Source of the DNA: Nocardia puris
GTDB lineage: Bacteria > Actinomycetota > Actinomycetes > Mycobacteriales > Mycobacteriaceae
Assembly (NCBI RefSeq): GCF_003315035.1
Contig: NZ_QNRE01000001.1
Span: forward strand, 1 to 64,000
Length of the DNA stretch: 64,000 nucleotides
Direction: 5' to 3'
This document shows positions 54,689-63,471 of the stretch, in pieces (the first letter of the stretch is position 1; each line of letters opens with the position of its first letter). A program made the translations under genes and the position numbers. The notes below the pieces were generated by a model. That model was not told where the DNA came from, did no database searches, and saw only the letters and a program-made list of their open reading frames with translations.

Positions 54689-54801
54689 GACTCCAGGGGA
54701 AGCCCCCGACGGTTCCAGCGACCGGGACGACACCCGCACAGCGCGGGGCGCCCACCGGTACCGCCCGTCGCCCGACCGCACCCATCGAGCACACTTGACC
54801 C

Positions 54802-55434
54802 ATGAAACGACCGGCGTGGAACGGCTCGCCCCCACGGGACGCGCACGAGGCGCGCACCCGGATCCTCGAGGCGACCATGCGCGGCATCGACACCCGCGGG
54901 GCGCGGCGCACGAACCTCAGCACCGTCGCCGAAGCGCTGGGCGTGACGCGCCAGACCGTGTACCGGCACTTCCTCAGCACCGAGGAACTGTTCACCGCCG
55001 TCGGTTTCGCCGCGCTCGACCACTACGTGAACCAGCTCCTCGCGCATCTCGGGGACACCGACGATCCCGCGGAGTTCGTGGTCGAGGCCGTCGCCTACAC
55101 GATCGAACGACTCCCCCACGATCGCTACCTGACCGTCCTGCTCGCGGCGGGCCGGCCGTCCGCGTTCTCGCGCCGCGCCATGACCGAGCAATCCCTCGAG
55201 GTGTGCCGCGCGGTCCTCGAGCGCTCGCCCGTCGACTGGGCGCGCCGGGGCTACGGCGACGCGGAGCTGATCGAGCTCAGCGAGTTCGTGGTCCGGCTGC
55301 TGCTGTCGTTCATCGCCGACCCGCGACCGTCCGAGCGCGACTCCGCCGAATTGCGCCGGTTCCTGCGCCGATGGGTCGCGCCCGCGCTGCGGGAGCCGGC
55401 CGGCGCGAGCGACCGGACGGCCGCGGGGACCTGA
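54802..55434 (+). CDS. TetR-family transcriptional regulator
   Basis: A 210-residue regulator. ARTRILEATMRGIDTRGARR and NLSTVAEALGVTRQTVYRHF make the HTH; the C-terminal half is helical. It diverges from the CYP125/aldehyde dehydrogenase operon across 332 bp that also hold the KstR-like box and an inverted repeat. The ligand is unknown. Confidence 0.88.
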   Translation: MKRPAWNGSPPRDAHEARTRILEATMRGIDTRGARRTNLSTVAEALGVTRQTVYRHFLSTEELFTAVGFAALDHYVNQLLAHLGDTDDPAEFVVEAVAYTIERLPHDRYLTVLLAAGRPSAFSRRAMTEQSLEVCRAVLERSPVDWARRGYGDAELIELSEFVVRLLLSFIADPRPSERDSAELRRFLRRWVAPALREPAGASDRTAAGT

Positions 55435-55510
55435 CTCCCCCGCCTCGACCGGCGGCACCCGATACCGAAGTCCACCACCACCATTCACCCCGACACCCAA
55501 GGAGACCACC

Positions 55511-56419
55511 GTGCGGATCGGCATCCTACTCAGCGAGCGCGCCGGCGCGGATTCCCTCGACCGATTGGCCGACGACCTCGCCGAGGTCCACGCGGAGGGG
55601 TTCTCCTCCGCGTGGCTGTCGCACATCTTCGGCCTCGACGCCCTCACCGCCCTCGCGGTGATCGGCGCCCGCGTGCCCGATATCGAACTCGGCACGGCGG
55701 TCGTGCCGAGCTATCCGCGCCACCCCGCCGCGCTCGCCCAGCAGGCTCGCACCGTCGCGCTCGCCGTCGGCCCCGGCCGCCTCACGCTCGGCGTCGGGTT
55801 GTCGCACCAGCGGGTGATCGAGGACATGTACGGCTACGACTTCGACAAGCCCGCACGGCACATGTCCGAGTACGTCGCCGTCCTGGCCCCGCTGCTGGCG
55901 GGCGAACCCGCCGACTTCCGGGGCGAAACCCTGTCCGGCACCCTCGATCTCGGCGTTCCCAACCCCGAACCGGTGCCCCTGGTGCTGGCGGCGCTCGGCC
56001 CGCGCATGCTGCGCCTGGCCGGGCGGCGGACGGCGGGCACCACGCTGTGGATGACCGGCCCGAGGACCATCGCCGAGCACATCACGCCCACCATCACCGC
56101 GGCCGCCCGCGACGCCGGACGCCCCGATCCGCGCATAATCTGCGCGCTGCCGGTCTGCGTGACCGACGATCCGGACGACGCGCGCAGCCGGGCCGAGAAG
56201 GCGTTCGGCTTCTACGGGCAGCTGCCGTCCTACCGCGCCATGATGGACCGGGAAGGCGTGGACGGCCCCGTCGACCTGGCCCTCATCGGCACCGAGGACG
56301 AGGTCGCGGCCCGGATTCGCGCCATCGCCGACGCGGGGGCCACGGACTTCGTCGCGGCCCCGTTCACGCGGGGTGAGAGCGCGAAAAGGACCAGGGCACT
56401 GCTCACTTCGCTCGACTGA
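55511..56419 (+). CDS. LLM-class (luciferase-like) F420-dependent oxidoreductase
   Basis: A 302-residue luciferase-like protein. MRIGILLSERAGADSLDRLA, FSSAWLSHIFGLDALTALAV, LGTAVVPSYPRHPAALAQQA and RLTLGVGLSHQRVIEDMYGY match the F420-dependent TIGR03564 group. GTG at 55511 has AAGGAGACCACC upstream. It follows the TetR gene by 76 bp and may share its transcript. The substrate is not known. Confidence 0.87.
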   Translation: MRIGILLSERAGADSLDRLADDLAEVHAEGFSSAWLSHIFGLDALTALAVIGARVPDIELGTAVVPSYPRHPAALAQQARTVALAVGPGRLTLGVGLSHQRVIEDMYGYDFDKPARHMSEYVAVLAPLLAGEPADFRGETLSGTLDLGVPNPEPVPLVLAALGPRMLRLAGRRTAGTTLWMTGPRTIAEHITPTITAAARDAGRPDPRIICALPVCVTDDPDDARSRAEKAFGFYGQLPSYRAMMDREGVDGPVDLALIGTEDEVAARIRAIADAGATDFVAAPFTRGESAKRTRALLTSLD

Positions 56420-56457
56420 CGCTTCCGCGCCGCCGAGGCCGCGGATCGGGCGGCCTC

Positions 56458-56652
56458 GGCGGATCGTCCGCAGCGTGGCCGGCGCCCGGCGTTCTCGGCG
56501 GATCGCCCGCAGCCCGGCCCGCGCCCGGCATTCACGGCGCATTGCCCCCAGCACGCCCGGCGCCCTGCATTCACGGCGGATCACCCGCAGCGCGACCCGC
56601 ACCCCGGGTTCTCGCCGTATCACCCCCAGCGCTGCCGACGCTCGGCGTTCTC
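56458..56652. repeat. five tandem 39-bp repeats
   Basis: Five diverged 39-bp units run without a gap: 56458-56496, 56497-56535, 56536-56574, 56575-56613 and 56614-56652. Each reads roughly GGCGGATCACCCGCAGC, then a GC-rich middle, then GCATTCAC or GTTCTC. They sit between the convergent ends of the F420 oxidoreductase gene and the fadD remnant. In either direction a 13-residue repeat is encoded, but no gene is supported. Confidence 0.85.
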
Positions 56653-56687
56653 GGCCGGCGACCGCGGCACGGGTCACGAACTCGCAC

Positions 56688-57191
56688 TCACCGAGGCCCT
56701 GAACTCCCGGTGTGTTCGGCGGCGAGCCGGCTCGCCCACCGGTAGTCGGCCTTGCCGGTCGGCGACCGCACGATCTCCCGGCACCGGATGATGGCCTTGG
56801 GCAGCTCGTAGCGCGCCACATGTACCGCGCACTCGTCCAGGAGTTCCCGATCGCCGATGCCGTTGTCGCTCAACTGGACCAGGGCGACGACCTCGCTGCC
56901 CCACCGGTCCGAGGGCCGCCCGACCACCACCACGTCCAGCACGCCGGGATGGGCGGCGAGGGCGCGCTCCACCTCCTCGACGAAGATCTTCTCGCCGCCG
57001 GAGTCGACGGTGGGGTTGTCGCGGCCGAGCAGTTCGATCCGCCCGTCGCCGAGGACGGTCGCTCGGTCCCCGGCGACCGCCCACCGGGTGCCGTCGACGA
57101 CCGGAAAGGTCCGCGCGGTCTTGGCTTCGTCGCCCAGGTAGCCGAGGGGGATGCGTCCCCGCTGAGCCAGCCACCCGGAGGAACCCGCTGT
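56688..57191 (-). pseudogene. acyl-CoA synthetase (FadD) C-terminal remnant
   Basis: The frame reads SSGWLAQRGRIPLGYLGDEA, TARTFPVVDG, AVAGDRATVLGDG, LLGRDNPTVDSGGEKIFVEE, VERALAAHPGVLDVVVVGRP, ending near SPTGKADYRWASRLA (the C-terminal Lys of the family). This is about the last 165 residues of a FadD-type ligase. A stop codon precedes it at 57192-57194 and no start is seen. Adenylation-core motifs are missing, so it cannot be active. Many mce operons neighbour a fadD gene. Confidence 0.78.
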
Positions 57192-57407
57192 CTATCACCG
57201 ATATCGGCACGTACCGCACGGGCCAGACCGCCCGACGGCCCGATCGGATCAATAGCTGTTGTGTATATATCCATCGAGCATTGGTGGACGTGCGAATGCG
57301 CCATCGAACTGCGTTTTCACGAGATTTCAAGCCCGAAAGCCGATCCAGAACTCCCGTCGACATCGGAATCAGCACCGGACGAAAGTGTCTGCCGCCACAT
57401 TCTTCCC

Positions 57408-57467
57408 TTGCCCACCCCTTTTACATGTAGTACGGTCCAGACTGCTGTCCAGTTTACTGACTGGACA
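57408..57467 (+). promoter_or_regulatory. mce operon promoter with doubled palindromic operator
   Basis: TTGCCC (57408), a 14-bp spacer and TAGTAC (57428-57433) precede GTCCAGACT-GC-TGTCCAGTT (57435-57454). TGTCCAGT (57446-57453) also pairs exactly with ACTGGACA (57460-57467) around 6 bp, so two overlapping operators share a half-site. A 93-nt leader reaches the first ATG. From 57192 to 57407 I see no gene; a locally AT-rich stretch lies near 57245-57275. Confidence 0.65.
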
Positions 57468-57560
57468 TTTGAATCCCGAGAGGTTTCGCCGCGACGCCCG
57501 CCGGCTCGCGGCCTTCCGCCGAGTCGTGACGCGCGGACTCCGGTGGCACAGGGAGGTGCG

Positions 57561-58418
57561 ATGTCGACCGTCACCGTGACCACACCGGCGACTCCCGTGC
57601 CCGACACCGCGGGCGCGGTCCTGCGCCGCAATTTCGCCGAGACCGTGCTGTCGAGCCTCGCCACCTTCGGCCGAGCGCTGCGCATGGCCGTGCACGCGGC
57701 GCGCGTGGGCGCCGCCGACGCCGCACTCCTGCGCTTCCACACCCACGAAAGCCTCGGGCAGGCATGGTTTCTCATCAAAGTGACCGCGATCCCCAGCGTC
57801 CTGATGGCCATTCCGTTCGGCGTCATCCTGTCCGCCCAGGTCGGCAATATCGTCTCCCAGTTGGGGGCGAATTCGATGATCGGCGCCGCGGGCGGGCTCG
57901 GCGTGATCAAGCAGGGCGCGCCGATGGCCGCGGGCATCCTGCTGGGCGGTGCGGGCGCGGCGGCGATCGCGGCCGACCTGGGCGCGCGCACGGTCCGCGA
58001 GGAGGTCGACGCCATGCGGGTGATGGGCGTCGATCCCGTACGGCGCCTGGTGGTTCCGCGCATCGCGGCGATGATGCTGGTCGCGCCGCTGCTCACCATC
58101 CTGATCATCGTGGTGGGCATCGCCGCGGGCTTCCTCGTCGCGGTCCTCGCGCTGGACGTGACGCCGGGCAGTTACTGGGACTCGTTCGGCGCGTTCACCT
58201 CCGCCACCGACGTGTGGGTGTCGCTGGTGAAGTCGCTGCTGTTCGGGTTCCTGGTCGTCGTCATCGCCTGCCAGCGCGGTCTGGAGGCCCACGGCGGTCC
58301 GCGCGGCGTGGCCGACGGCGTCAACGCCGCCGTGGTGATGTCGGTCGCCGCCATCACCGTGCTGAATACCGTTGTCACGCAACTGGTCACGATGCTCGTC
58401 CCGATGAGGACGGCGTGA
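57561..58418 (+). CDS. yrbEA: YrbE-type (MlaE) permease, mce operon
   Basis: A 285-residue MlaE-family permease. The hydrophobic core carries IPSVLMAIPFGVILSAQVG, then the conserved RTVREEVDAMRVMGVDPVRRLVVPR loop, and C-terminal TMs. GGGAGGTGCG precedes the ATG at 57561. With its pair and MceA-F it forms the actinobacterial lipid importer, whose ATPase (MceG) is encoded elsewhere. Confidence 0.94.
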   Translation: MSTVTVTTPATPVPDTAGAVLRRNFAETVLSSLATFGRALRMAVHAARVGAADAALLRFHTHESLGQAWFLIKVTAIPSVLMAIPFGVILSAQVGNIVSQLGANSMIGAAGGLGVIKQGAPMAAGILLGGAGAAAIAADLGARTVREEVDAMRVMGVDPVRRLVVPRIAAMMLVAPLLTILIIVVGIAAGFLVAVLALDVTPGSYWDSFGAFTSATDVWVSLVKSLLFGFLVVVIACQRGLEAHGGPRGVADGVNAAVVMSVAAITVLNTVVTQLVTMLVPMRTA

Positions 58419-58419
58419 G

Positions 58420-59283
58420 ATGACGGCATCCTCGTATCTGCCGGTCGGAGTGCGCTGGGTGGGGCGCGTGCGGCACCGGGTGCACCCGATGCGGCCGGTC
58501 GAGACCGTCGGCTTCGTGCTCGGCTTCTGCGGGCGGGTGCTCGCCTCGGTGCCGTTCACCCTGGTCCACTACCGGCGTCAGACGGTCACCGCGATCACGG
58601 ACATGACGTGGGGGCGCGGGTCGGTGATCATCGGCGGCGGCGTGGTGCCCCTGATGCTGCTGATGGGCGCCGCCATGGGCGCGTCCATCGGCATCGAGGC
58701 CTACCACGCGCTCGACTCGCTCGCGCTCGGGCAGCTCAGCGGCCTCATCTCCGCGTTCGGCGTCACCAGGGAACTGGCACCGATCGCGGCGGGGGTCGGG
58801 TTCGCGGCGCAGGCGGGCTGCCGGATGACGGCCGAGATCGGGTCGATGCGGATCTCGGAGGAGATCGACGCCCTCGAATCGCTGGGCATCCGGTCGGTGC
58901 CGTTCGTGGTGACCACGCGCGTCATCGCCGGGGTGATCGCGGTGGCGCCCGCCTTCGTCGTCGCGCTGCTGCTCAGCTACCTGTCGTGCCGGCTGATCGT
59001 GACCACCATCCACGGCGTGCCCACCGGCACCTACGACCACTACTTCGACCAGTTCGTGCTCTCCTGGGACGTGATCGCCGCGACGATCAAGGTGGTGATC
59101 TTCGCCGTGGCCGTGGTGCTCATCCACAGCTACCAGGGGTATTTCGCGGTCGGCGGACCCGAAGGGGTCGGTATCGGCTCCGGGCGCGCCATCCGCGCCA
59201 GCTTGGTGGCGATCATCGCGCTGGACATGGTCGCCACGATCGTCCTGTGGGGATTCCAGTCCCCCATCACATTCACCGGGTGA
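58420..59283 (+). CDS. yrbEB: YrbE-type (MlaE) permease, second subunit
   Basis: A 287-residue MlaE-family permease. GVVPLMLLMGAAMGASIGIE, GVGFAAQAGCRMTAEIGSMR and ISEEIDALESLGIRSVPFVV are the conserved region. One base separates it from the yrbEA stop. mceA starts 6 bp after its stop. Confidence 0.94.
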   Translation: MTASSYLPVGVRWVGRVRHRVHPMRPVETVGFVLGFCGRVLASVPFTLVHYRRQTVTAITDMTWGRGSVIIGGGVVPLMLLMGAAMGASIGIEAYHALDSLALGQLSGLISAFGVTRELAPIAAGVGFAAQAGCRMTAEIGSMRISEEIDALESLGIRSVPFVVTTRVIAGVIAVAPAFVVALLLSYLSCRLIVTTIHGVPTGTYDHYFDQFVLSWDVIAATIKVVIFAVAVVLIHSYQGYFAVGGPEGVGIGSGRAIRASLVAIIALDMVATIVLWGFQSPITFTG

Positions 59284-59289
59284 CCGCCT

Positions 59290-60348
59290 ATGCCTCCGTA
59301 CACCTTGCCCGGCGCCGACATCCGGCCACGGCACGCCAAGATCATCGGCGCCTGCGCGGTGCTACTCACCTTGGCGGGCGTGCTCACGTGGCGTTACGCG
59401 CCGACACCCGAATCCCCGGACGTGATCCGGGTCGCCGTCCTCACCGAACAGGTGGGCGAGGGCGTCGAGCCCGGCACGGTCGTGCGGCTCGACGGCGTCG
59501 AGGTCGGCACGGTCGCCGAGATCACCGCGGCGGGCGCCGGACGGGAGCGAATCGCATTGGCGCTGCGCCGATCTCAGCTGTTCGGGCTCACCGACAGCCT
59601 GAGCGTCGACTTCGCGCCCGGCAACTTGTTCGGCATCACGACGGTCGGGTTGGTGCCCGGCGCCGGCGGCACCGAACTCGCGGACGGCGCGGTGGTCGAT
59701 CTCGGCGACCGGAACTCCGGCCGCGTCACCGACGCCACCCTGTCGGCGCTGCTGCGTTCGACGGGCCTGCTCACCGAAGACGTGCTGACGCCGCGACTGG
59801 CCGACTTGCTGAGCCGGATCTCGCGCGACCTCGACGCGTTCACCCCGCTGCTGGAGGCGATCGGGGCGACCGTGCGCGCCTACACCGAGACCAGGCAGCT
59901 GCCGCCCTCGGTGCTGGCCGAGCGATTCGGCGCGGCGCTGGCGGGTGCGCCGCCGATGCTGACGGGCAGCCTCGACGTGCTCGAATCCGCGTACGAGAAC
60001 GAGTACATGCGCCCGCCGGAGAACATCGAACGCACCCGGCGGTTCTGGGACGACATGCAGTACGAACTCCTGCCCGCCGTCACGCGGACCATGACCACCT
60101 CGGGCCGGTACTTCGCCGGCATGCTGCCGATCGTGACGATGGTGCTCGACCTGCTCTCCGCCTCGGTCGGCACGCCACAGCGCTCCGCCGATCAGCTGGG
60201 TGAACTGCTCGACCGGCTCGGCGCCGCGTTCCAGGACACGCCGTCGGGCCCGGTGCTGCGCCTCGGCGTGGAACTGGACGCCGTGCCGGGACTCGCCACT
60301 CCCCTGCTGTCGACGCTCGGCGCGCAGACGCCAGGAGGCCACCGCTGA
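59290..60348 (+). CDS. mceA: Mce family protein A
   Basis: A 352-residue Mce protein. An N-terminal TM (IIGACAVLLTLAGVLTW) anchors it, followed by the MlaD/MCE domain at residues about 40-120 (VAVLTEQVGEGVEPGTVVRL; VGTVAEIT) and helical MCE_N/C tail. It should form part of a periplasmic hydrophobic channel for lipids. It shares one base with the mceB start. Confidence 0.92.
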   Translation: MPPYTLPGADIRPRHAKIIGACAVLLTLAGVLTWRYAPTPESPDVIRVAVLTEQVGEGVEPGTVVRLDGVEVGTVAEITAAGAGRERIALALRRSQLFGLTDSLSVDFAPGNLFGITTVGLVPGAGGTELADGAVVDLGDRNSGRVTDATLSALLRSTGLLTEDVLTPRLADLLSRISRDLDAFTPLLEAIGATVRAYTETRQLPPSVLAERFGAALAGAPPMLTGSLDVLESAYENEYMRPPENIERTRRFWDDMQYELLPAVTRTMTTSGRYFAGMLPIVTMVLDLLSASVGTPQRSADQLGELLDRLGAAFQDTPSGPVLRLGVELDAVPGLATPLLSTLGAQTPGGHR

Positions 60349-61349
60349 TGACGATCCGCGCCCTGCTCCTGCGCGTAGGCGCCGCCACCGTCGCGATGGC
60401 GGTGGTGCTGGCCGGTGTCCTCCAACTCATCGACCGGCCGGTCGCCGGTGAAACCGATTCGTACACAGCGCTGTTCACCGACGCGAACGGTTTGCGCACC
60501 GGCGACGACGTGCGCCTCTACGGCGTCCAGGTCGGCAAGGTCACCGACATCGGACTCGACGGCTCCCTGGCGCGCGTGCGGTTCACGGTCCTGCGCGAAC
60601 ACCCGGTCTACACCGACACCACGATCGCGATCAGGTTCCAGAACCTCACCGGTTTCCGCTATCTGGACATCGGGCAACCCGAGCGGCCGGGCGCCCGCCG
60701 CGACCCGGGCGAGGTGTTCGACACCGCGCGCACCGTTCCGGCGTTCGACATCACCACGCTGTTCAACGGACTCCAACCGGTGCTCGCCGAGCTGTCCACC
60801 GACGAGATCAACCAGTTCACCGCCAGCCTGCTCGCCGTGATCCAGGGCGACGGCACCGGACTGGGCCCCGCGCTCGACGCCATCGAGAAGCTGAGCCGCT
60901 ACACCTCCGACCGGCAGGCGGTGCTGTCGCGGCTGGTGAGCAACCTCGCCCAGATCGCGGACCGGCTCGGCGGCAAGTCCGGCGACGCGGTCCAGATGCT
61001 GACCAACCTGACCAACCTGTTCGTGGCGATCGCCGAGAAACTGCCGGGCCTGGCGGATTTCGCCCTGGCCATCCCGCCCGTGATCCAGCCGATCCGCCAC
61101 CTGCTCGACGTCCTCGGCATCACCGGTGACGCAGGGTCCGATCTGGATGCCTTGCTGCGCAACGCTTTTCCCGATCCCGAGGTGGCGACGGCCGTGTTCG
61201 CTCGGCTGCCCGGCCTGATCCAGACCATGGCCTCGCTCGTCCCCGCCGCCATGAGCGAGCCGATCACCTGCGCCGGCGGCGTGGCCGTCGCGCCCGAGCC
61301 GCTGCGCGTTCTCCTCACCGGACAGGGGGTCACACTGTGCCGAGGCTGA
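60348..61349 (+). CDS. mceB: Mce family protein B
   Basis: A 333-residue Mce protein. An N-terminal TM (RVGAATVAMAVVLAGVLQLI) is followed by the MCE domain (YTALFTDANGLRTGDDVRLY and VQVGKVTDIGLDGSLARVRF), and the tail ends in a Cys-containing region. GCCAGGAGGCC upstream and a TGATG overlap with mceA support the start at 60348. Confidence 0.92.
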   Translation: MTIRALLLRVGAATVAMAVVLAGVLQLIDRPVAGETDSYTALFTDANGLRTGDDVRLYGVQVGKVTDIGLDGSLARVRFTVLREHPVYTDTTIAIRFQNLTGFRYLDIGQPERPGARRDPGEVFDTARTVPAFDITTLFNGLQPVLAELSTDEINQFTASLLAVIQGDGTGLGPALDAIEKLSRYTSDRQAVLSRLVSNLAQIADRLGGKSGDAVQMLTNLTNLFVAIAEKLPGLADFALAIPPVIQPIRHLLDVLGITGDAGSDLDALLRNAFPDPEVATAVFARLPGLIQTMASLVPAAMSEPITCAGGVAVAPEPLRVLLTGQGVTLCRG

Positions 61350-62353
61350 CAGCTCGACTCCGCCGCGCTCGCCCACACGATTCGCGCACTGACGATCTGC
61401 GGTGGGGCCTGGCCGGCCTCGTCGCCACCGCGCTGCTCACGGCGGCGATCGGGCTGGTCCACCTGACCGGCACCACGGCGGAAAACGTCTACACCGCGGA
61501 GCTGGCGCAGGCGGGCGCCCTGCGCACCGGTGACGACATCCGCCTCGCGGGCGTCCCCGTCGGGCGCGTCGAATCGCTCACGCTGCTGGCCGACCGCGTG
61601 CGGATGACCTTCGCGGTCCGCGACGACGTATTCCTCGGCGATCAGACGATTCTCGATATCCGCATGCTCACCATCGTCGGCGGCTACTACGTCGCGGTGC
61701 AGCCCGCGGGCACCGCGCCGCTCGGGTCGCAGGTCATCCCCCGGGACCGAGTCCTGTTGCCCTACAACCTGACCCAGCTCTTCCGCGACGCCGTGGCGCC
61801 CGTCGAGGAGATCGACGGCGATCTCGTCCGGCGGAATCTGGCCGCCCTGTCCGACTCGGTGCACGACAGCCCCGAAGCCGTCCGGGCGGCGCTGCGGGCA
61901 GCCGAAGACCTGGTCGGGATCATGAACAAGCAGAACTCCGATATCTCGCGCGCGCTCGACATGGCCGACGAGTACCTGACCGCGATCAACGGCAGTTCCG
62001 ATGTGCTGGTGCGACTGGTGCATCAGCTGCGGACGCTGGAGACGATCGTGTTCACCCACAAGGCGAGCATCGCCCAGGCGCTCGGCGACGTCGCCGATGT
62101 GCTGCGCAAGGTGTCACCCCTGGGCCGGGCGTGGGACGCCTCGATCAGAGACCGCGCCGCGCCGCTGGCCGAGGCGGTGCCGAAGCTGGAGGAGCTGGGT
62201 ACCCACCTCGGCGCCCTGCTCGACGCGCTGCGCGCCCTGCAGAATCGCTTGCTGCCGTTGCTGTCTCAGGACGGCGGGGTGACGGTCGACCAGTCCGCCG
62301 TGACCGTGTTGCCGGAGCGGATCTGTGTCCCGGTGCCGGGAGGGGGTTGCTGA
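61337..62353 (+). CDS. mceC: Mce family protein C
   Basis: A 338-residue Mce protein. After a TM (GLAGLVATALLTAAIGLVHL) the MCE domain begins with YTAELAQAGALRTGDDIRLA. GTG at 61337 overlaps mceB by 13 nt. The helical tail contains coiled-coil-like segments (residues about 150-300). Confidence 0.9.
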   Translation: MPRLTARLRRARPHDSRTDDLRWGLAGLVATALLTAAIGLVHLTGTTAENVYTAELAQAGALRTGDDIRLAGVPVGRVESLTLLADRVRMTFAVRDDVFLGDQTILDIRMLTIVGGYYVAVQPAGTAPLGSQVIPRDRVLLPYNLTQLFRDAVAPVEEIDGDLVRRNLAALSDSVHDSPEAVRAALRAAEDLVGIMNKQNSDISRALDMADEYLTAINGSSDVLVRLVHQLRTLETIVFTHKASIAQALGDVADVLRKVSPLGRAWDASIRDRAAPLAEAVPKLEELGTHLGALLDALRALQNRLLPLLSQDGGVTVDQSAVTVLPERICVPVPGGGC

Positions 62354-63471
62354 TGGGCGGCCGGACCGCACTGCATCGCGCGCTCGGCTCGCGCGGACTC
62401 ATGTCCGTCGCGGTGGTCGTCACGCTCGTCCTCGCCGGCGGCGCCGTGCTCCAGCTGAGCAGACCAGCACCCGACACCCGGACCTACTGCGCCGAGATGC
62501 CCGACAGCATCGGGCTGCGCGAAGGCAGCGCGGTAACCGTGATGGGCATCCGGGTGGGCGAGGTGACGGGAATCGAGCCGAACGGGCGGTGGGCGCGCGT
62601 GCGTTTCACCGTCCGCGAGGACCGGACCCTGCCCGAGGATGTGGGCGCGGTGACGGTCAGCGACACCCTCGTCGCCGACCGGAACCTCGCCCTCGTCGGC
62701 GACGAACCCGACGGTCCCGGTTGGGATCCCGGCCAATGCATCACCAATACCCTCACACCCCAGAGCCTTTCGCGGACCTTCGACGCCCTGGCCGGGCTCG
62801 CCGACGAACTGAACGGCGCGCACGATCCCGCGCGCCGCGGCGATCTCGGAGCCGGACTGACCGCGCTGGACCAGGCCACCGCCGACTCCGCCGAGCGCAT
62901 CAATACCGTCATCCGCGAACTCGGGCGCGCGCTGTCGGCGCCGGACGCCGCGATCGGCCACCTCGGGGCCCTGATCGACGCGCTCACCGAACTCACCGGG
63001 CGGGCCCGATCCGGGTGGGACACCGTGGAGACCATGGTCACCGAGCTGCCGCGGACCTTCAACGACATCGTCGTCATCGCGTTCCCGCCCATCATCGAGA
63101 TCGTCACCTATCTGGCGCAGGTGCTGCCGCAGCTCAACGACGTCGTCATGATGTTCGGCACCCCGGCGGTGCGCGCACTCGACGCGATGACGGATCTGCC
63201 CGCGATGCTGGCCTCGGGCGTGGGTTCGCTCTCGGAGGTGATCCGCATGACGCCCGCGATCGCGTCGGGGTTCGCCCAAGCGCTCGATCCCGCGACGGGC
63301 CGCCCCACCATTCGGTACGCCGCACCCGGTCTCGCGGTGCCGCCACAGGACGCGCCGCACGTCTGCCCGGCACTCGAAGCGCTTATGGGACAACGATGTA
63401 CGGTGCGCGAGGACGGCGCGGTGACGATCCCCGCGCTGCCCCTGCTGCTCGCGACGGTGAGTGCGCGATGA
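62353..63471 (+). CDS. mceD: Mce family protein D
   Basis: A 372-residue Mce protein. An N-terminal TM (VAVVVTLVLAGGAVLQL), then the MCE domain (YCAEMPDSIGLREGSAVTVM; VGEVTGIEPNGRWARVRFTV) and a long helical tail ending in a Pro-rich segment and a pair of cysteines (HVCPALEAL, RCTVRED). It shares one base with the mceC stop. Confidence 0.9.
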   Translation: MGGRTALHRALGSRGLMSVAVVVTLVLAGGAVLQLSRPAPDTRTYCAEMPDSIGLREGSAVTVMGIRVGEVTGIEPNGRWARVRFTVREDRTLPEDVGAVTVSDTLVADRNLALVGDEPDGPGWDPGQCITNTLTPQSLSRTFDALAGLADELNGAHDPARRGDLGAGLTALDQATADSAERINTVIRELGRALSAPDAAIGHLGALIDALTELTGRARSGWDTVETMVTELPRTFNDIVVIAFPPIIEIVTYLAQVLPQLNDVVMMFGTPAVRALDAMTDLPAMLASGVGSLSEVIRMTPAIASGFAQALDPATGRPTIRYAAPGLAVPPQDAPHVCPALEALMGQRCTVREDGAVTIPALPLLLATVSAR

